A stretch of 11,075 bases of DNA. Origin: Chloroflexota bacterium (GTDB lineage Bacteria; Chloroflexota; UBA6077). Positions within the stretch are counted from its first letter, which is position 1. Each line of letters starts with the position of its first letter. Location of the stretch: NCBI GenBank assembly GCA_021845945.1, contig JAJZRD010000118.1:1-11075 (forward strand), given 5' to 3'. The notes beneath the pieces are model-generated. The model saw only the letters and a list, made by a program, of their open reading frames with translations. It ran no database searches and was not told the DNA's origin. Shown here in pieces: positions 8,874 to 11,075 of the stretch. The position numbers and the translations under genes were made by a program.

Positions 8874-9203
8874 CTGCCCCCCGTTGGCATTGGACCTTCT
8901 ACGGCCATCGTTGCCGCGGCTTTCTTCGTATACTGCGCCCTGGTCTTCAAACCCGAGGATGACGGCTTCGAGCCCGAACCCGCGTCGGAATACCTGCCCC
9001 TCGAGGAAGCCGACGGGGGAAAGAAAAACCCCCGCATTGCGCACCACAACCCAAGGGGGTATACTAGCCTGAGCCACACGGTCCCACGTGCAGTCCCCCA
9101 TCAGCGACTTGGGGCCGGCGCGAGCGCCCTGTCTTGCGTCCCCACAATAACATTGCGGCCGCGATCGGCAGGCGCCTTCGCACCCTGTCTTGGCACGGGG
9201 TAA
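8874..9203 (+). CDS. Doubtful small single-pass membrane ORF without a normal start
   Basis: I do not recognise this as any known family. An open frame of 109 codons begins right after a TAA at 8871-8873, but contains no usable ATG, GTG or TTG start; CTG 8874 or ATT 8889 would be needed, and I see no ribosome-binding site. Its first 45 residues look protein-like: a hydrophobic helix, STAIVAAAFFVYCALVF, followed by an acidic stretch with KPEDDG and EPEPASEYLPLEEADGG. The second half, after about residue 60, loses that character and overlaps the bactofilin promoter. A run of six C at 8877-8882 marks a possible frameshift site. It may be the remnant of a gene, a gene with an indel, or chance. 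Confidence 0.22.
   Translation: MPPVGIGPSTAIVAAAFFVYCALVFKPEDDGFEPEPASEYLPLEEADGGKKNPRIAHHNPRGYTSLSHTVPRAVPHQRLGAGASALSCVPTITLRPRSAGAFAPCLGTG
9037..9065 (+). promoter_or_regulatory. Promoter of the bactofilin gene
   Basis: TTGCGC (9037-9042) and TATACT (9060-9065) are spaced by 17 bases, with a G-rich stretch just before the -10. Transcription would start near 9072, giving a leader of about 165 bases ahead of the bactofilin start, in which I see no regulatory motif. Confidence 0.5.
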
Positions 9204-9237
9204 CGATTGAGAATGAGATGGCGTGGGAGGTGCCAGG

Positions 9238-9888
9238 GTGTTCAAGAAGACGGAAGATACCGAATGGTCCCGCTTTTCGAGAGCGCTTTCCGGCCAATCT
9301 AGAGCCGGCGCAGAACAGGAAGAAGAAGGGGTGATCCTCAAGGAGGAGCCCCAAGACACCGCTACGCTGCCGCGGGAGGCCGCGGCCCGTGAGGCACCTG
9401 CTCGGGAGGCACCGGCCCGGGAGGCCGTGGCTCGAGAGAGCGTGGCCCGAGAGGTGGCTCAGCCGATGCCCGCCCCGCCGCCCGCACCGTCCAAGCCGAG
9501 CCCTGCCGCCCAACCCGCCTACACTTCTCGCGCCCACGCCCCCTCCATCTCCCAGGAGGCCGAGGGGGCGGAGACGATAATCGGCATGCAGTCCGTCTTC
9601 GACGGCAACCTCCGGTGCGAATCGAACCTGCGCATCAAGGGCGCCTCCCAGGGCGAGATCGCCTGCGCCAAGTCGGTCTTCATCGAGGAAACGGCGAAGG
9701 TCAACGCCAATGTCAAGGCTTCGAACGCCGTGGTGGCCGGAGAGCTTGAGGGTTCCATCACCTGCGACGGACGTCTGGAGATCCTGGCCACCGGCAGGGT
9801 CACCGGAGAGTTGACGGCCGGCGTCCTGATCATCCAGGAGGGAGCCTTCTTCGAAGGGCACCTGAAGATGAAGGATCGGGGCCAGTAG
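9238..9888 (+). CDS. Bactofilin family cytoskeletal protein
   Basis: This 216-residue protein contains the bactofilin (DUF583) domain at about 113-213, recognisable as short beta-helix turns such as GNLRCESNLRIKG, GEIACAKSVFIEE, GELEGSITCDGRLEILATGRVTGEL and GAFFEGHL. Bactofilins polymerise without nucleotides into filaments that scaffold cell-shape, cell-wall or polar functions at the membrane. The N-terminal third is low complexity: residues 45-72 repeat a five-residue AREAP-like unit (about 15-base period in the DNA), followed by a Pro/Ala-rich linker to about 105. GTG 9238 gives MFKKTED, a typical bactofilin N-terminus, with GGGAGGTG at 9225-9232 five bases upstream; the in-frame GTG at 9223 is too close to that site. 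It stands alone, with its own promoter, so its partner or exact process cannot be read from context. Confidence 0.9.
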   Translation: MFKKTEDTEWSRFSRALSGQSRAGAEQEEEGVILKEEPQDTATLPREAAAREAPAREAPAREAVARESVAREVAQPMPAPPPAPSKPSPAAQPAYTSRAHAPSISQEAEGAETIIGMQSVFDGNLRCESNLRIKGASQGEIACAKSVFIEETAKVNANVKASNAVVAGELEGSITCDGRLEILATGRVTGELTAGVLIIQEGAFFEGHLKMKDRGQ

Positions 9889-9946
9889 GGCAGAGCCGAG
9901 CCATCGCCTGCCCTCTAGACACTGAAATCCCCCATCCCAGAGTCCG

Positions 9947-9955
9947 TGGTACACT
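9947..9955 (+). promoter_or_regulatory. Possible extended -10 promoter of the hyp cluster
   Basis: TGGTACACT at 9947-9955 matches an extended -10 element (TG-N then TACACT). No -35 is visible at standard distance. It lies 73 bases ahead of the hypA start, in the only gap where a promoter for hypA-hypF could be. Confidence 0.35.
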
Positions 9956-9984
9956 AGAGAGAGGACCGGCACCGACTCGACAGG

Positions 9985-10009
9985 CGGCCGGGCCAAGCAG
10001 GCCCGGCCG
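9985..10009. other. Perfect 10-bp GC hairpin in the hypA leader
   Basis: CGGCCGGGCC (9985-9994) and GGCCCGGCCG (10000-10009) pair perfectly around AAGCA. It ends 18 bases before the hypA ATG, which lacks a clear ribosome-binding site. It could end bactofilin transcription or limit access of ribosomes to hypA; the following TGCCTATTT is too poor in T for a standard terminator. Confidence 0.6.
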
Positions 10010-10027
10010 TGCCTATTTGATGAACCC

Positions 10028-10369
10028 ATGCACGAACTGGCCATCACCCAGAGCCTTCTCCAAATAGCCACCGACGAGGCCGAACGGATCGGGGCTTCCC
10101 AGATCAAGGTGATTCGACTCAGAGTGGGCGCCCTGACGGACATCGTCCCCGACTCGGTGCAGTTCTACCTGGACTCCATGACCCCCGGCACCATCGCCGC
10201 GGGGGTGCGGTTGGAGACCATCCGGATCCCCGTCGGCGCCACCTGCACCCGGTGCGACCGCTTCTTCGTGGTGCAAGACTACGACCTGACCTGCCCGGAG
10301 TGTGGGGGGGTCGGGAAGATCACCCAGGGTCGGGAGTTGCAGGTGGAGAGCCTGGAGGTGGAGGAGTGA
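10028..10369 (+). CDS. hypA: Hydrogenase nickel incorporation protein HypA
   Basis: This 113-residue cytoplasmic metallochaperone delivers nickel, with HypB, to the large subunit of [NiFe] hydrogenase (in some bacteria also to urease). The N-terminal Met-His-Glu, whose His2 binds nickel, fixes the ATG at 10028 even though no clear Shine-Dalgarno precedes it. The zinc site is complete: Cys73 and Cys76 in CTRC, Cys89 and Cys92 in CPEC. Length is normal for the family. The stop overlaps the GTG of hypF (GTGA), so the two are translationally coupled. Presence of hypA and hypF together implies that the organism matures a [NiFe] hydrogenase, whose structural genes are not in this window. Confidence 0.95.
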   Translation: MHELAITQSLLQIATDEAERIGASQIKVIRLRVGALTDIVPDSVQFYLDSMTPGTIAAGVRLETIRIPVGATCTRCDRFFVVQDYDLTCPECGGVGKITQGRELQVESLEVEE

Positions 10370-11075
10370 CCGTCCCCGGCTCCGAGGAAACACCCCTGGG
10401 CTCACCACCGTCAGGGCCGGCAGAGACGCCGGCCCCTACAGGAGTTGGGGTGCAGAGGCCGGCAGAGCTGCCGACTCCCGCAGATGTGGGGGCATCGTTG
10501 GTCCGGTCCCGACTGGTGGTTTCGGGCATAGTCCAGGGGGTCGGTTTCCGCCCCTTCGTCCACCGGCTGGCCCACAGCCTCGGGCTGAAGGGCTGGGTGC
10601 TGAACTCGACCGAGGGGGTGGTGATCGAAGTTGAGGGCAAAGCGGACCTTGTAGATCGCTTTGTTCAGGCTCTTCGCCCAGAGGCACCTCCGCGAGCGCA
10701 GGTGGACCGGATCGACCGGGCGAGTCTGCCCCCCATCGGCTACAGCTCCTTCGCCATCGAGGCCAGCCAGGCGGCCGAGGGTCGGTTCGCCCTCATCTCC
10801 CCCGACATCTGCATCTGCGACGACTGTCTGCGGGAGATGCGCGACCCCACCGATCGCCGCTTCCGCTACCCCTTCATCAACTGCACCAACTGCGGCCCCC
10901 GCTTCACCATCGTGGCGGACATTCCCTACGACCGGCCCAAGACGACCATGGGCTGCTTCCCCATGTGTCCCGATTGCGAAGGGGAGTACCACGATCCCTC
11001 CAACCGCCGCTTCCACGCCCAGCCCAACGCCTGCCCGGAGTGCGGGCCGCGGCCGTGGTTGGTGAGCAAACCTCA
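10366..11075 (+). CDS. hypF: Carbamoyltransferase HypF, 5' part
   Basis: Only the first 236 codons of a gene usually near 750 codons are in the window; it runs off the right edge. HypF makes the cyanide ligands of the [NiFe] hydrogenase active site from carbamoyl phosphate, with HypE. Seen: an acylphosphatase-like domain at about 47-135 with Arg62 in GFRP and Asn80 in LNSTEG, then two zinc fingers of the CX2C-X18-CX2C type, 151-176 and 201-226. The Sua5/YrdC-like and Kae1-like domains lie beyond the edge. GTG 10366, overlapping the hypA stop, has GGAGGTGGA at 10355-10363 before it and is open in frame. That start gives about 45 extra Pro/Gly-rich residues before the acylphosphatase domain, derived from a duplicated palindrome. 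GTG 10486 or TTG 10498 would give a standard N-terminus but lack a binding site. Confidence 0.92.
   Translation, partial: MTVPGSEETPLGSPPSGPAETPAPTGVGVQRPAELPTPADVGASLVRSRLVVSGIVQGVGFRPFVHRLAHSLGLKGWVLNSTEGVVIEVEGKADLVDRFVQALRPEAPPRAQVDRIDRASLPPIGYSSFAIEASQAAEGRFALISPDICICDDCLREMRDPTDRRFRYPFINCTNCGPRFTIVADIPYDRPKTTMGCFPMCPDCEGEYHDPSNRRFHAQPNACPECGPRPWLVSKP
10414..10497. repeat. GC palindrome duplicated in frame at the start of hypF
   Basis: GGCCGGCAGAG occurs at 10415-10425 and again at 10457-10467, a period of 42 bases, with similar sequence following each (GCCGGCCCCTACAG..TTGGGG and GCCGACTCCCGCAGATGTGGGG). The first copy folds as GGGCCGGC/GCCGGCCC around AGAGAC. It shares its 3' arm with the palindrome at 2270-2298. 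Since 42 is 14 codons, the reading frame of hypF is kept, giving two related 14-residue units, GPAETPAPTGVGVQ and RPAELPTPADVGAS. Confidence 0.65.

Noticed and set aside
9064..10143. 359-codon minus-strand open frame across bactofilin and the hypA start
   Set aside because: Opposite two well-supported genes and two hairpin regions; Arg/Gly/Leu-rich sequence with no recognisable fold.

Overview
This is a high-GC bacterial window with frequent GTG/TTG starts, and every convincing gene lies on the plus strand. I think an anaerobic or facultative bacterium, possibly of the Chloroflexota, is likely. The hints are short GC-rich palindromes of the GGCCGGC...GCCGGCCCCTAC type between and inside genes, a type 2 isopentenyl-diphosphate isomerase, a bactofilin, and a ferredoxin-based oxidoreductase next to hydrogenase maturation genes. 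The taxonomic call is a low-to-moderate confidence inference.

Left part (1-3465): a two-component system (OmpR/PhoB-type regulator, then a HAMP histidine kinase) has a PhoB-style promoter with TTCAC direct repeats. The kinase reading frame is broken by a run of seven G near its end; removing one G restores a normal C-terminus. A type 2 isopentenyl-diphosphate isomerase (fni) follows.

Centre (3466-8770) is the highlight: a well-marked promoter carrying a perfect GTATAC-type palindromic operator, then three genes for a thiamine-pyrophosphate 2-oxoacid:ferredoxin oxidoreductase in the order gamma-delta fusion, alpha, beta. The alpha subunit has YPIRP instead of the usual YPITP motif. Numbered from its best start, it has Tyr28, Arg31, Glu59, Arg109 and Asp112, the residues I recall for oxalate oxidoreductase of Moorella thermoacetica. 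After a 426-base non-coding gap comes a major-facilitator transporter of the oxalate/formate antiporter family, which keeps the Arg and Lys that bind substrate in OxlT. Together these look like an oxalate uptake and oxidation module: oxalate enters, is split to two CO2, and its electrons pass to ferredoxin.

Right part (8771-11075): a gap with a doubtful small membrane ORF, a bactofilin gene with its own promoter, then hypA and the 5' part of hypF, which overlap at GTGA and begin a [NiFe]-hydrogenase maturation cluster running out of the window. The hypF start region contains a GC palindrome duplicated in frame (42-base period). A hydrogenase nearby could be one outlet for ferredoxin electrons, but that link is inference.
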